From JBHELB01 sp041859045 (GTDB lineage: Bacteria; Hydrogenedentota; Hydrogenedentia; Hydrogenedentales; SLHB01): a stretch of DNA of 64,000 nt. The notes under the pieces are model-generated. The model had not been told where the DNA came from. It searched no databases and saw nothing but the letters and a program-made list of their open reading frames with translations. Positions 27,870-38,013 of this stretch are shown here, piece after piece (position 1 is the first letter of the stretch; each line of letters starts with the position of its first letter). The stretch covers positions 1 through 64,000 of the forward strand of contig JBHELB010000006.1 of assembly GCA_041859045.1 (NCBI GenBank), read 5' to 3'. The translations under genes and the position numbers were made by a program.

Positions 27870-28796
27870 ATGGCGCATTTGGGACTACGCCGCCACGGGC
27901 GCTCGGAATCGCTCAAGTATCTCGACCCAGAGACCTTGAGCCGCCTCGGCAATCTTGAGTTGATCGCGCGCTGCGCGATCGAGGGTCTCTATGCCGGCCT
28001 CCATCCGAGTCCGTTTCATGGCTTTAGCGTCGAGTACAGCGACCACCGGGCCTATGAGCCCGGCGACGAACTGCGCTTTCTCGACTGGAAGATCTTCGGG
28101 CGCAGCGACAAACTCTACGTCAAACAGTTTCTGCAAGAAACGAACGTCCCCGTCTACATCTTTCTCGATTGCAGCAAGAGCATGACGTTTCAAGGCGACG
28201 GGGCCGTGAGTAAACTCGAGTTCGGCTCGTATCTCACCGCGGCGCTGTCCTACCTCATGCTCTCGCAAGGCGACAGCGTCAGCCTGACCGTCTTCAACGA
28301 AAAACTCGTGCGCCGCGTGCCGGGCCGGGCGCATCGTTCGCATCTTTTCGCGCTGCTCACGGCGCTGCAACAGATAAAGCCTGACGGAAAGACTCGCATT
28401 GGCGAAGTCCTGCACACGATGGCGGAAACCATCCACCGCCGCGGCATCGTCATGATCATCTCCGATTTTCTCGACGACCCCGAGAGCCTGACCAGCGGTC
28501 TCGCGCATCTTCGCCACCAACGACACGACATCATCCTCTTCCAAACCCTCGATCGGCAGGAACTTGAGCTCAACTATGAAGGGCTGGTTGAGTTTCAGGA
28601 CCTGGAAGCGGGAGGTATCGTCCGTGCGTTTCCCGCAGCGCTGCAAACTGCGTATCGCGTGCGCGTACAGAACTTCCTGGACCAGCTCGAGAAAGAGGCT
28701 GGGCTGCACGGGATGGACTACTGCCTGTTGAACACGTCCGAAACCTTGAAGAAGGCGCTCATCGCGTATCTTCTTCGACGAAAGCGGCTACAGTGA
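27870..28796 (+). CDS. DUF58 protein (vWA-like, MoxR partner)
   Basis: A 308-residue DUF58 protein. The domain signature YEPGDELRFLDWKIFGRSDK covers residues 63-82. A von Willebrand factor A-like metal site, D-x-S-x-S (DCSKSM), is at residues 100-105 in the strand VYIFLDCSKSM. DUF58 proteins are regular genetic partners of MoxR ATPases and lack membrane segments in this short form. The start immediately follows the preceding stop (TAG ATG), and the stop overlaps the next gene by 4 bp. Confidence 0.94.
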   Translation: MAHLGLRRHGRSESLKYLDPETLSRLGNLELIARCAIEGLYAGLHPSPFHGFSVEYSDHRAYEPGDELRFLDWKIFGRSDKLYVKQFLQETNVPVYIFLDCSKSMTFQGDGAVSKLEFGSYLTAALSYLMLSQGDSVSLTVFNEKLVRRVPGRAHRSHLFALLTALQQIKPDGKTRIGEVLHTMAETIHRRGIVMIISDFLDDPESLTSGLAHLRHQRHDIILFQTLDRQELELNYEGLVEFQDLEAGGIVRAFPAALQTAYRVRVQNFLDQLEKEAGLHGMDYCLLNTSETLKKALIAYLLRRKRLQ

Positions 28797-30865
28797 GTTT
28801 CGAATTCCTCATTTTCTTAGCAGGAACGGCGGCGATCATCGGGCCGATCGCGGCGCACCTCTTCGCGCGGCCACGCTACCGCCGTATTCCATTTACCATG
28901 CTGCGCTTTCTCGTTGAAGGACAGCGCGAAAGCCAATCGCGCCGTTGGTTTCGCGATCTGTTTCTCCTCATGTTGCGTTGCCTCGCGATCGCATGCATTG
29001 CACTGATGTTCGCCGGTCCGCGCATCCTCACGTCCAAGACAGATACCGAATCGCGTCCGCTCCATCTGCTGGGGCTCGACGATTCGTTGTCCACTGCCGC
29101 AACGGAAAACGGCGCGACTCGATTCAGCAAACTGCGTGAAGCCGCGATGGAGTATGTTCGATCCGCCCCCAAAGGAGATGCTTTTTCCCTGTTTGGTCTC
29201 GCGTCCGGACAGAATGTGACCGCAGTCGATGCGGTGCAGGCCGAGGCATTTATCAGCAGTCTGGAACGCCCCAGCGCGGGCCCCTTCGAACCGATGCCCT
29301 TCTTGGCGGCCGTGCGCGCTGCCGCTTCTGCCAGTGAGAAGCTCAACGCTCCGTCCGTTTTTCTCGCCAGCGATTTCACACCGACCACACTCAATGCCCT
29401 CATCTTCGAGGGAAAACCCACGCCGGTCAAGGCATGTACGACAGCAGTTCTTGGAGACGCCGAGGCGTTGGGAAACGCCGCGATCATCGGCGCGCGCTCT
29501 CTCGGGGCGTCAGACAACGCCATATTGCTCGAAGCGATCGTGGTCAACTATGGCGTCGAAGCATCGCACCGCACCGTCAGCGCGGTCGCCGATGGACAGA
29601 CTCTTGTCAATCTGCCTCTTGAACTTGGTCCAGGCGCGCGCCGTGTCATCCCGCTGGAACTTCCCCTGAATGACGCGCTCAAGGCGAACGCCTGTCTGCC
29701 CCTCGAACTTCGCTTGAGTGAAGGCGATGTCCTTCGGGAAGACGACAGCTATTTTCTCGCCGTTTCATATGCACCTGCGGAAACACGCCGCGCCGTCCTT
29801 GTTGGCGCGGACGCGCGTGAGACCTTCCTGCTTTCCACCGCGCTGACCACCCTTGCGGACCAAGATGCGTTGAGTCCGCTCAAAAGTGAAACCATTCCGT
29901 TCTCGCGATTTTCTCCGTCAACGTTGCGCGATGTCGATACCCTCGTGTTCTGCTCCCTTCCGTCGAATCTTGCCGCAAACGCGGAGGCCCTGGCCGCGTT
30001 TGTTCAGCGCGGCGGACGCGCCGTGTTTTTTCTTCCCCGCACCGTTGAACTTTCCGTTCTTCACGCATTGGCGGGCTACGATATCGCGCCGGGCCACATC
30101 GGCGCCGTGCGTTTCGAGGCCGCACGCATGGAGGCATCCCCCGCGCGCGGCGCGCAGACCAGCACTCTAGGCGGCGACGAACGCCCCCGCGCGGCACTGG
30201 CGCATTACGCGCTGGATCGAATCCTCATCTCGGGCTATCACGAACTTGTGCCGGGCCCCAAGGCCGAAGTCCTTTGGCAGTTTGAGAACCGCGCTCCCTT
30301 TCTTGTGGCAACGCCCTGCGGCGACGGCGAGGTACTCTGGGTCAATACAAGCGCCGACGACAGCCTCAGCGACATCATGAAATCCCCGGCGGCCATTGCC
30401 TTTGTAGATTATCTTCTCGGACGTGAGAGCCAAGTTCGACAACTATCGTTTCACACCGGCGAGCAGGCGGCGTTGCCCGCCTTGGAGACCGAGATCAAGA
30501 CCGCCGCCGCCGGCCAACCGGTCCTGCTCGCCGTTCCCAACGGCCGCGCCGAAAACGCCGCCGTTGTCGATGGACTTCTCCGGTTCCGTATTGCGCGCGA
30601 CACCGGCTGGGTACACAGCACGGCGGCCCCGTTGCGTTGGGCCGGGATCAACGTTCCCGAGGGCGAGACCGACCTCGCGCGCCCCGCACAAGACGTCATT
30701 GCAGGCCATATGCAGCGGCTTTTCACCGAGAATCCAGAGGCAGAGAAAAGTGAGGCCTCCATTGATCGCGGTCTGACGTACCATCCGCTCTGGATGCATC
30801 TCGGTTGGGCCGCGATGGCGCTCATTCTTCTCGAGGCGTTTGTCTCAAACAGGATAAAACGATGA
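28793..30865 (+). CDS. BatA-N/vWA-type membrane protein
   Basis: A 690-residue membrane protein with the BatA N-terminal module: FEFLIFLAGTAAIIGPIAAH, then RYRRIPFTMLRFL, then a second membrane helix (about residues 55-75). A vWA-like region follows, with DDSLS (96-100) at the place of the metal site. A long extracytoplasmic part contains a GATase-like segment (VDTLVFCSLPSN, then AFVQRGGRAVFFLP). One C-terminal membrane helix (HLGWAAMALILLEAFV) ends near the end. It overlaps both DUF58 and the DUF4175 gene by 4 bp (ATGA), so these subunits are probably made in fixed ratio. Confidence 0.92.
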   Translation: MSFEFLIFLAGTAAIIGPIAAHLFARPRYRRIPFTMLRFLVEGQRESQSRRWFRDLFLLMLRCLAIACIALMFAGPRILTSKTDTESRPLHLLGLDDSLSTAATENGATRFSKLREAAMEYVRSAPKGDAFSLFGLASGQNVTAVDAVQAEAFISSLERPSAGPFEPMPFLAAVRAAASASEKLNAPSVFLASDFTPTTLNALIFEGKPTPVKACTTAVLGDAEALGNAAIIGARSLGASDNAILLEAIVVNYGVEASHRTVSAVADGQTLVNLPLELGPGARRVIPLELPLNDALKANACLPLELRLSEGDVLREDDSYFLAVSYAPAETRRAVLVGADARETFLLSTALTTLADQDALSPLKSETIPFSRFSPSTLRDVDTLVFCSLPSNLAANAEALAAFVQRGGRAVFFLPRTVELSVLHALAGYDIAPGHIGAVRFEAARMEASPARGAQTSTLGGDERPRAALAHYALDRILISGYHELVPGPKAEVLWQFENRAPFLVATPCGDGEVLWVNTSADDSLSDIMKSPAAIAFVDYLLGRESQVRQLSFHTGEQAALPALETEIKTAAAGQPVLLAVPNGRAENAAVVDGLLRFRIARDTGWVHSTAAPLRWAGINVPEGETDLARPAQDVIAGHMQRLFTENPEAEKSEASIDRGLTYHPLWMHLGWAAMALILLEAFVSNRIKR

Positions 30866-33800
30866 CCGCAGACCTTGTGAGCACGCGATTGAGCGCTCTG
30901 GTGGAGCGCGTCCGAAAAGTGCGCCGCTGGCTGGTATTGTTCGAATGCCTTCAGGCCGCCGCCGCGTGCATGGCGTTTGTGGTTGTCTACGCCCTGCTCT
31001 TTGCCGCGCTCGATCATCACATCCACCTCAATGTCGCCGCGCGCATCGTCGGCCTCGGCATGCTTCTCGCCGGTCTGCTCTATCTCGTTGTACGCTACGT
31101 CCGCCGGATCGCGGTGCATATGTCCTGCGCACAAGCCGCAAATCACATCGAGTCACGTTTTAACCTGGATCAGCAGCTTGTCGCGGCAATCGAATATCAC
31201 GAGAACGCGGAAGATTATCCGTATTCACGCGCATTGGCCGATCGCCTTGTGTTTCAGGTCTACGACGCCACACGCCAATTGCCTATCGAACGAACGGTGC
31301 CCAAATGGCAGGTCGTCGCCTTAACCGCGCTAGTCGTCTTCGGGACATTCACCACGCTCGGAGTGGGCGTCAATAACTACCGCTACTTCCAGCGGTATAT
31401 GACACGCCTTATCGTGCCCACGTCGACCGTCGCGCCGCTTCCTCCGACCGACCTCATTCCGTTGACGCAAGACCTTGTTGTGCCGGCCGACGTGGAATCG
31501 CCGCTTGAGGTGGAAGTGCGCGGAACCATTCCGGACAACGTCACCCTCGCGCTCAATATGGAGAATCAATCCGCCGAGGAACGCCCTATCGGCGTGAATG
31601 AAAAAGCAAACGGCGCGCGTGTTGCCACGGCGATGGTGCGTTTCGCCGCAGGAAAACACCGATACCAGTTCCGCGTCAATGACGTCAGCACGCGCTGGTA
31701 CAACGTGAAGGCCGTGCCGCGTCCAGACATCGCCAGTCTTTCCGCCGAGAACATTCCACAGCCCGGAAAGGAGCTTCCCCCATTCCCCGTTGAGGTGAAG
31801 GACCAAGTGCTGCGTACGCTCAAGGACTCGCTCGTGCGCGTCACCGTTGAAGGCACCGTTCCGCTTCGTTCAGTGGAGGTGGCCAATCTACAGGGCGGCC
31901 GGGAGACGCCAGATCCCAAAGGTGGCACAACGTTCTCCTTTGACGTTCAGGCCGATCGGGAAGGTTTTATAGGACTCACTCTTGTGAGCACGGAAGGAAT
32001 GTCCTCCGACGCCCTCCCGCCTGTTCAGGTCGTGCTGATCGTGGATAACGAGCCCACGTTCAAAATGATCACGCCGGACAACGACTACACCGCGACCCAG
32101 GTTTCCAGCATCCCGGTGAGTTTTGAGGCCACCGACGATTTCGGCTTCGAATCCGCCGAGCTGGTTTTCGAATTTCCAAATCGCGAGCCGCTCGTATTGC
32201 CTATGGCGCTTGACGAATCCAAGAAACACGGCACTGTTTCGACCATTCTTGAACTCGAAGAGTATCCGCTTGAGGTAGGCGATTCGGTGCTCGTGTACGG
32301 CCGCGGCCGCGATATCAGCACGGGCATGCGCAGTAAGGGCGAGCCGACGGTTGGCGAAGTGCGCTTCATAGAGATCCGCCCCTCCAAACGCCTCTACAGT
32401 CAATCCCAGTCGCCGATGCCCAATGCAGGCCCGCAGGGTGGCGCGCCTCAGCCGGATTCGCTCCCAGAAATCCTCGGGTATCTGCGCGCTATCGTGAAAA
32501 AGACGTGGGAAATGGCGGGAAAGACGGACTACAGCCCTGCGGACAAGGCCACGATAGATGGCATTGAACACGATGCCACCTACGTGTTGCAGCAACTGGG
32601 CGCGTTGCGCCCGTACGTCGCGGAGAAGATGACGCCAGAGCAGCTTGCCGAGTACGACAAAGTTGTTTCACTGGCCCAGCGCGGCGACGAAAATCTGAGA
32701 GCGTATCTTCCTCGCGTGGCGATAGAGGATTTCAAAGAAGCCTACCGCGTTTTGCAGAAGCTCGCGCAAGTGTTGAAAATTGTTTTGCCGCAGGGGCCGC
32801 CAGCACCGGAGAAGCCGCGCCCGGATTCCATCGACCCGATGGAATCGTCCCACGTCACCCGGTTCCAGAAAGATCAGGAACTGTGGGAGATGCAGCGCAT
32901 TGCTCGCAAGCTGGCCGCGATTAAGCGTTCTCAAGAAGAACTGCGCCGTCGTTTCCAGAATCTGCTCGATCCGGACAATCCCGCGCAGAACAGTCAGGCC
33001 GTTCGCGACGCCGAAAGTTGGCAGGACAAAAACGGCTATCCGGAAGAACCGCAAGGGCCATCTGAAAAAGGAGCCGATGGTTCGAAAGTCGCTCGCAACA
33101 GTGCGACGCTAGAGGGCGCTCTTCCGAATATACCGCCTTCGTCGGGGAAAAGCAGCGGAGGCATGCAAATGCCGTCCGGACAAGAAACGCAGACGCCGGC
33201 TGAATCTGAAGCGCGGACCGCCTCGTTTGAGGAGCGCTTGAGCATGCTCATGGCACAGCAAAACTCGCTTAACCAACAGGCAAGTCAACTCAAGCAGTTG
33301 ATGGCAAAGATGACGCGCGATCTCGACACGCCCACCCCCTCCCAAGCCTCCTCTGAATCGTCATCGGGCCAGGCGCAAGGGGGAGATGGCCAGGGTGGGG
33401 GCCAAGCGGCGGCACAGCAAGCGTCTTCCGCGTCGACAGGAAGCGCGGCCCGCAGAAAGGCCGAACAAAATCTCGAACGTGCGACGGAGGCCATGCGCGA
33501 GTTCGACCGCCTTGCCCAAAAAGCGATGACGGATGTAGCGGGACGAGAGGACGCTACCCAACAGGCGGAGCAGGCGTTGGACAACGCCATTCGTGAAATC
33601 GCCGAAGCCCAGCGCACCGTCGCCGAAAGTCTGGAACAAACCGAACACGAGCGCGCGGCGCGGGAAATGCAGGACAAGGCCGACCAGATGACTGAGATCG
33701 CGGAAGCGTTGGAGAGTGGATTATCGCCCGCCGAGCGCGCCGAGATGATGCGCCGTCTTGAAGAGGCCAAGATGCTGCTTAATCAGATGGGCGCGTCACC

Positions 33801-34143
33801 TCAAGGCGAAGGACAATCGCAAGAACAGAATCAGGCTCAAGCTGAGGGGCAAGGACAAGGTGGCGATCAAGGAGCCAATGGGACTGGTCGTCTTGGCAAG
33901 CCCGGTCTCGGGGGCAATGCGGGTGAGTCTGCGTCTGGCGCTGAAGCGCGCCAACTGGCCACAGAATTTTGGTCCAAGGCGATTGACGCAATGAAACAGC
34001 GCGGCGACATGCCTGAAGAGACACCTTCCGACGCGGATTACCTCAAACACGAGAAGCAGTACTTTGAACAAACCGCGCGTTACGGAGTTAAGACGGAATC
34101 CTCCAAGAAAAATGCGGACTCCGCTCCCGAGAAAAGGAAGTAA
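30862..34143 (+). CDS. Very large DUF4175-type membrane/coiled-coil protein
   Basis: A 1093-residue protein resembling the DUF4175 family. Two N-terminal membrane segments (about residues 24-75) are followed by another near residue 150. Beta-rich repeats (about 180-510) come next, then long charged helices predicted to form coiled coils (about 520-700 and 780-1000). The region from about residue 755 onward is rich in Gln, Gly, Ser and Ala, including GQAQGGDGQGGGQAAAQQAS. The frame is open from 30805, but ATG 30862 overlaps the preceding stop by 4 bp and is the likely start. It probably forms an extended periplasmic scaffold. Confidence 0.88.
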   Translation: MTADLVSTRLSALVERVRKVRRWLVLFECLQAAAACMAFVVVYALLFAALDHHIHLNVAARIVGLGMLLAGLLYLVVRYVRRIAVHMSCAQAANHIESRFNLDQQLVAAIEYHENAEDYPYSRALADRLVFQVYDATRQLPIERTVPKWQVVALTALVVFGTFTTLGVGVNNYRYFQRYMTRLIVPTSTVAPLPPTDLIPLTQDLVVPADVESPLEVEVRGTIPDNVTLALNMENQSAEERPIGVNEKANGARVATAMVRFAAGKHRYQFRVNDVSTRWYNVKAVPRPDIASLSAENIPQPGKELPPFPVEVKDQVLRTLKDSLVRVTVEGTVPLRSVEVANLQGGRETPDPKGGTTFSFDVQADREGFIGLTLVSTEGMSSDALPPVQVVLIVDNEPTFKMITPDNDYTATQVSSIPVSFEATDDFGFESAELVFEFPNREPLVLPMALDESKKHGTVSTILELEEYPLEVGDSVLVYGRGRDISTGMRSKGEPTVGEVRFIEIRPSKRLYSQSQSPMPNAGPQGGAPQPDSLPEILGYLRAIVKKTWEMAGKTDYSPADKATIDGIEHDATYVLQQLGALRPYVAEKMTPEQLAEYDKVVSLAQRGDENLRAYLPRVAIEDFKEAYRVLQKLAQVLKIVLPQGPPAPEKPRPDSIDPMESSHVTRFQKDQELWEMQRIARKLAAIKRSQEELRRRFQNLLDPDNPAQNSQAVRDAESWQDKNGYPEEPQGPSEKGADGSKVARNSATLEGALPNIPPSSGKSSGGMQMPSGQETQTPAESEARTASFEERLSMLMAQQNSLNQQASQLKQLMAKMTRDLDTPTPSQASSESSSGQAQGGDGQGGGQAAAQQASSASTGSAARRKAEQNLERATEAMREFDRLAQKAMTDVAGREDATQQAEQALDNAIREIAEAQRTVAESLEQTEHERAAREMQDKADQMTEIAEALESGLSPAERAEMMRRLEEAKMLLNQMGASPQGEGQSQEQNQAQAEGQGQGGDQGANGTGRLGKPGLGGNAGESASGAEARQLATEFWSKAIDAMKQRGDMPEETPSDADYLKHEKQYFEQTARYGVKTESSKKNADSAPEKRK

Positions 34144-34146
34144 TCG

Positions 34147-36300
34147 ATGGTGCTGGCGTCTTATCCAGGAACGCTGATCGCCGCCGCGATAGTTGCGAGT
34201 GCACTGGCGCTGCTCCTGCTGGCGTATCGCGCCAAAGCCTGCGCCCAAGCAGGGTATTGGCGCGTCCTTTTCGGCTCCATGCAGGCCCTCGCGCTCCTTG
34301 CGCTGCTGTTCATCCTGTGGAATCCTTCCATGCCGCAGTTTGTGGAGAAGAAGACGCGAAACACCGTGCTTACTCTGGTGGACAGCAGCCGCAGCATGAG
34401 CATGGCGGACGTTGACGGCAAGCCGCGACTAGAGGCAAGCGTCGAGGCAATTCAGAAGGTTCTGATTGGCGACAACCCCGAGGCGCCTCTTTTCTCCCTC
34501 TACGGTTTCGATGCCCGGGCCTATCCCGCCCAATCCTCCAACGCGCTCCATCGTTACGGCGACCGCAGCGATCTTCACACCGCGTTGGAGGCCGTCCGCC
34601 ACTATGATCTTCCGCGGGAGGACGACAGCGCGGGGCAGATCGTCGGGGCCGTCGTCTTCACCGACGGACAAGTGGACGACCGCGTGGTGACCGCGTACGC
34701 CCCGTTGCAACACCAGGGAATCAAGCTGCTTTTTGTGGGTACCGGCGCGGTCGATGCCGCTCCGGACGTATGCCTCAAGAGTCTGCGCGTGCCCGCGCGC
34801 GCCCTCGTTGAAACGCAGTATCAGGCCGTCCTCGTTCTCGGGAAAACCGGAACGCTCCCCGGCCCCGTCCGTGTGGAAGTCTTGAGCGGCAACGATCTGA
34901 TGTTCGCCCAGGAGGTCGCTCCCGACGCGATCGCGGACGACAAACCTGTCTTTTGTTCGCTTGCGGCATCGACGCTCGGCCCGCAACCGCTCACAGCGCG
35001 TATCGTGCCGTTTGAGGGCGAGGCCAATCCCGAAAACAATCAACGCAGCGCGCAAGTGGAAGTGGTGGACGAGGAACCCATCAACGTGCTTCTCTACAGC
35101 CACGAAGCCTCCGCGGACATCGGGAAAATGCGTCAAGCTCTCGAACGCGACAAGAAAGTCCGCCTCGACCTCGGCTTCGACGTGCTCAAGGCGAATTCGG
35201 GCAAGGACCACAAAAGCATGCCGGGGCACGTCCCGTTTCCATCGACTCCCGAGGCCTTCAATAAATACGACGTGATTATCCTGGCGGCCGTTCAGTTCAG
35301 TTCGCTCACGAATCAGCAGGTGGATGGACTGTACTCGTTCGTCAATGATCGCGGCGGCGGCATCGCGATTATGCCGAGCTGCGGTTGCGGCGTGAAACTG
35401 GATGCGTTTGGCGAAAAACTGCGGTCGCTGCTTCCCGCGTTTCCCGTACAGGACTCGCACAGCGAAGGGGGCAGCGCGATTCCGTTGCTAACCGCCGACG
35501 GACGGAGCAGCCGTGTTTTTTCGGATGACGCCCTGGAAAAATTTCAGCCGACCGCGCAACCGATCTACGCGTCGTTGGACGTCAAACCGGCGTCGCGCAC
35601 GTTTCTGCGAGGAGGCGATTCCGCTCTCCTGGTGGGCCAGCGCCTTGGCCGCGGCTATGCGGCATTGATCAACCTCAAGCCCTTGGCCACGTGGTATAGA
35701 GCCGATCTCGACGGCGGCGCGTTGCGTGTGCTGATGTCGGGATTGACCGCCTACCTAGGCCGCACGACGCAACGCGAGTCGGGTGTGGAGTTGTTTGCGG
35801 CGCGTCCCCAGGGAACGCCTCAGTTCGTTCGTTTCGACTGCACCGTTATGGATCGTTCGTACGCCCCGGTTTCCGAGGCCAATGTGTTGCTGGAAACCGG
35901 CGGCATTACGTACCGAATGCTCGAAACTTCCCATGGACGCTATACGGCGGAGGTTAATGCCGGTACGCGCGAGTCCATCTCTGCCCATGTCGCCGCGGAA
36001 AAGGACGGGCTGCTGCTTGGCGAACGCATTTTGTCCGCCTCAGTTCCGCTGACAACCGGCGAAATGGATCGCACCGAGCAGGACCGCGAGTTTCTCTCCA
36101 CACTCGCCGAGCGCATGGGAGGAACTTACTGTAACCTTCCTGATCTTAAGACTCAGGCCGCGGGGTTGTTCGAGGCGTCGCGTTCGACTCGCAAGGTGCA
36201 TGAACTCACACCGGTCTGGCGTCGTTGGGCCGTGTTTCTGGCCATCGCCGGAACGCTCACCGCGTGCTGGTTTTTGCGCCGCGCAAAAGGACTAATGTGA
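34147..36300 (+). CDS. vWA/GATase-like membrane protein
   Basis: A 717-residue protein with two N-terminal membrane helices (about residues 8-27 and 40-60). A vWA domain has the D-x-S-x-S site DSSRS (79-83) in VLTLVDSSRSMSMADVDG. A region resembling class I glutamine amidotransferase folds follows (YDVIILAAVQFSSLTNQQVD, then VNDRGGGIAIMP), then a C-terminal membrane helix. It is the second BatA-like protein of the operon, 3 bp after the DUF4175 gene. The amidotransferase-like part lacks an obvious Cys nucleophile, so an enzymatic role is unlikely. Confidence 0.9.
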   Translation: MVLASYPGTLIAAAIVASALALLLLAYRAKACAQAGYWRVLFGSMQALALLALLFILWNPSMPQFVEKKTRNTVLTLVDSSRSMSMADVDGKPRLEASVEAIQKVLIGDNPEAPLFSLYGFDARAYPAQSSNALHRYGDRSDLHTALEAVRHYDLPREDDSAGQIVGAVVFTDGQVDDRVVTAYAPLQHQGIKLLFVGTGAVDAAPDVCLKSLRVPARALVETQYQAVLVLGKTGTLPGPVRVEVLSGNDLMFAQEVAPDAIADDKPVFCSLAASTLGPQPLTARIVPFEGEANPENNQRSAQVEVVDEEPINVLLYSHEASADIGKMRQALERDKKVRLDLGFDVLKANSGKDHKSMPGHVPFPSTPEAFNKYDVIILAAVQFSSLTNQQVDGLYSFVNDRGGGIAIMPSCGCGVKLDAFGEKLRSLLPAFPVQDSHSEGGSAIPLLTADGRSSRVFSDDALEKFQPTAQPIYASLDVKPASRTFLRGGDSALLVGQRLGRGYAALINLKPLATWYRADLDGGALRVLMSGLTAYLGRTTQRESGVELFAARPQGTPQFVRFDCTVMDRSYAPVSEANVLLETGGITYRMLETSHGRYTAEVNAGTRESISAHVAAEKDGLLLGERILSASVPLTTGEMDRTEQDREFLSTLAERMGGTYCNLPDLKTQAAGLFEASRSTRKVHELTPVWRRWAVFLAIAGTLTACWFLRRAKGLM

Positions 36301-37175
36301 TGAGAATTTTCTTCGCGCAGATCGCGCTTAGCATCGCTGCATTGCTCGCGATTTCGCCCGGCGTTGACGCTCAGGAGGCCGCGTCTCCGGCCACGTCGAC
36401 CGCGTCACCTACAGAAGCGCTATCCCCTGCGCCAAAGCCTTTCAAGCCCAGTCGCGTTTTGCTCATATCGGGTATCACCAAGGATCCCGACCAGCAACAG
36501 GCGCAGGATCGCGCAATCACTCAGCTACTCGAAACGCTCACCTCGCGTATGGAAGTATCCAGCACGCAAATCACCACACTGGTCGACAAAAGTTCGCTAG
36601 TCACGGGGGCTTCGGGAGAGTCTACTCGCGAACGCATCAAGGCCGCAGTGGCGAAGTTGGCCAAGGCAGGCCCCGATGAACAGGTTCTTTTCTATTACGC
36701 GGGAGAAGCCAACGCGGTGGGCGGCGCGCTGCGATTGAACATTCCCGGCGCCGACATTACGCATGAAGAATTGGCGGAGTGGTTCCGTCCGCTGAAGGCG
36801 AGCTGCTTCCTGGCGGTGCTCGACGTTCCCCGTGCGGGGTATTTCACGAAGCCGATGGCGGGACAGGGGCGCATCATCATCGCCTCGTCTCGTCTCGATC
36901 AGCCGTATCGCACGATGTTTTCAGAGTATTTCGTTTCGGCATGGGCAGACCCCGCGTCGGACCGCAACGCCGATGGGTGGGTAACCTTGACAGAGGCCTT
37001 TCAAACCGCAGGCGAGCAGATCGATGAAGCGTATCGAAATCAGGACCTGATGAAGACGGAAAACGCCTTGTTGGATGACGATGGCGACGGAGTTCCTTCG
37101 CAGGCCCCGTGGAGGTATGCTGAACGCGGCGGAGATGGGGCCGTCTCCGCAATGTGTGGTCTGATTCGTCCATAG
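36300..37175 (+). CDS. Caspase-like (clan CD) protein with degenerate active site
   Basis: A 291-residue secreted protein with a signal peptide (about residues 1-24, ending VDAQ). The body follows the caspase/metacaspase order: strand SRVLLISGI (51-59), helix, EQVLFYYAGEANA (127-139) where active members have FxxSGHG, LAVLDVPRAG (171-180) where active members have LLDxCxSG, and IIIASS. EF-hand-like acidic loops DRNADGWVTLTE and DDDGDGV follow. Both catalytic His and Cys positions are replaced, so it is probably a pseudopeptidase. ATG 36300 overlaps the preceding TGA by one base. Confidence 0.75.
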   Translation: MRIFFAQIALSIAALLAISPGVDAQEAASPATSTASPTEALSPAPKPFKPSRVLLISGITKDPDQQQAQDRAITQLLETLTSRMEVSSTQITTLVDKSSLVTGASGESTRERIKAAVAKLAKAGPDEQVLFYYAGEANAVGGALRLNIPGADITHEELAEWFRPLKASCFLAVLDVPRAGYFTKPMAGQGRIIIASSRLDQPYRTMFSEYFVSAWADPASDRNADGWVTLTEAFQTAGEQIDEAYRNQDLMKTENALLDDDGDGVPSQAPWRYAERGGDGAVSAMCGLIRP

Positions 37176-37193
37176 ATAGAGAAAAAACCGATC

Positions 37194-37991
37194 ATGATAT
37201 CGCGGCGAGATTTCCTGAAGACATGCGCGGCGGGAACGACAACAGCCGCATTGACTGCTTTCTCCGCTTCAGCGGAGGCTGCGCCAAAATCGCCTTCCGT
37301 CCCCCCGCAGGGCATGCAGGGCTATGACCTTTCCATGCCCCGCGTACGATTTGAATGCGATGGGCGCGTGACCTGCCCGTGGAACATCTACCCCGGCGGC
37401 GAGGTCAACCTAATGAACGAGTTTGTCGCCCAGGTACATAGCAGCGTTAAGATTCCTCAAGGGGCTGTAAACTACACCCCCATGCTCGGACAAGACCATC
37501 AGTTCGCAGCCGTTGTGGACCTGGACAATATCGAGTCCATGCGGCCATTCCCTATTCTTTTTATGACGGCTGAAGGACGCTTCGACCTAAGTCCCGCACA
37601 ACGAGACGGCCTCAAGAAATACATCGAACAAGGCGGTTTTATCCTCATGGATGACTGCGTATACGATCGCGGCGGCGATTTTTTCTACCAGAGCGCACAT
37701 AAAATTCTAGCAGAGATCTTTGGCCGCGACGCGATGGAACCGATTCCCTATGCGCACGAGGTTTTCAAGAACGTGTACGATCTCTCCGCCGAGGGACTGC
37801 CCCACGCGCAAGGGCAGCGCCACGGCGCGCGCGGCCTTTTCCTCGAAGAGCGTCTTGCCGTGTTTCTTAGCCCTTCAGATCTACACTGCGCCTGGACTGA
37901 TAAGGATCGCGTTTGGTTCCCCGATCCGAGCGTCTACAATCGGACCATCCAGATGGGCATCAACATCTTGACCTACGCCCTCTCCCACTAG
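37194..37991 (+). CDS. DUF4159 protein with Tat signal
   Basis: A 265-residue DUF4159 protein. The twin-arginine signal MISRRDFLKTCAAGTTTAAL (residues 1-20) predicts export in folded form. DUF4159 features seen are VRFECDGRVTCPWNIYPGGE, LFMTAEGRFDLSPAQRDGLK, IEQGGFILMDDC, and DLHCAWTDKD near the C-terminus, ending MGINILTYALSH. The fold is GATase-like and the function unknown. A close paralogue lies three genes on (39414), also in this operon, but with a Sec signal. Start chosen at ATG 37194, 18 bp after the preceding stop. Confidence 0.93.
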   Translation: MISRRDFLKTCAAGTTTAALTAFSASAEAAPKSPSVPPQGMQGYDLSMPRVRFECDGRVTCPWNIYPGGEVNLMNEFVAQVHSSVKIPQGAVNYTPMLGQDHQFAAVVDLDNIESMRPFPILFMTAEGRFDLSPAQRDGLKKYIEQGGFILMDDCVYDRGGDFFYQSAHKILAEIFGRDAMEPIPYAHEVFKNVYDLSAEGLPHAQGQRHGARGLFLEERLAVFLSPSDLHCAWTDKDRVWFPDPSVYNRTIQMGINILTYALSH

Positions 37992-38013
37992 ATTCCGGGC
38001 GTGAGGAGGCGAC

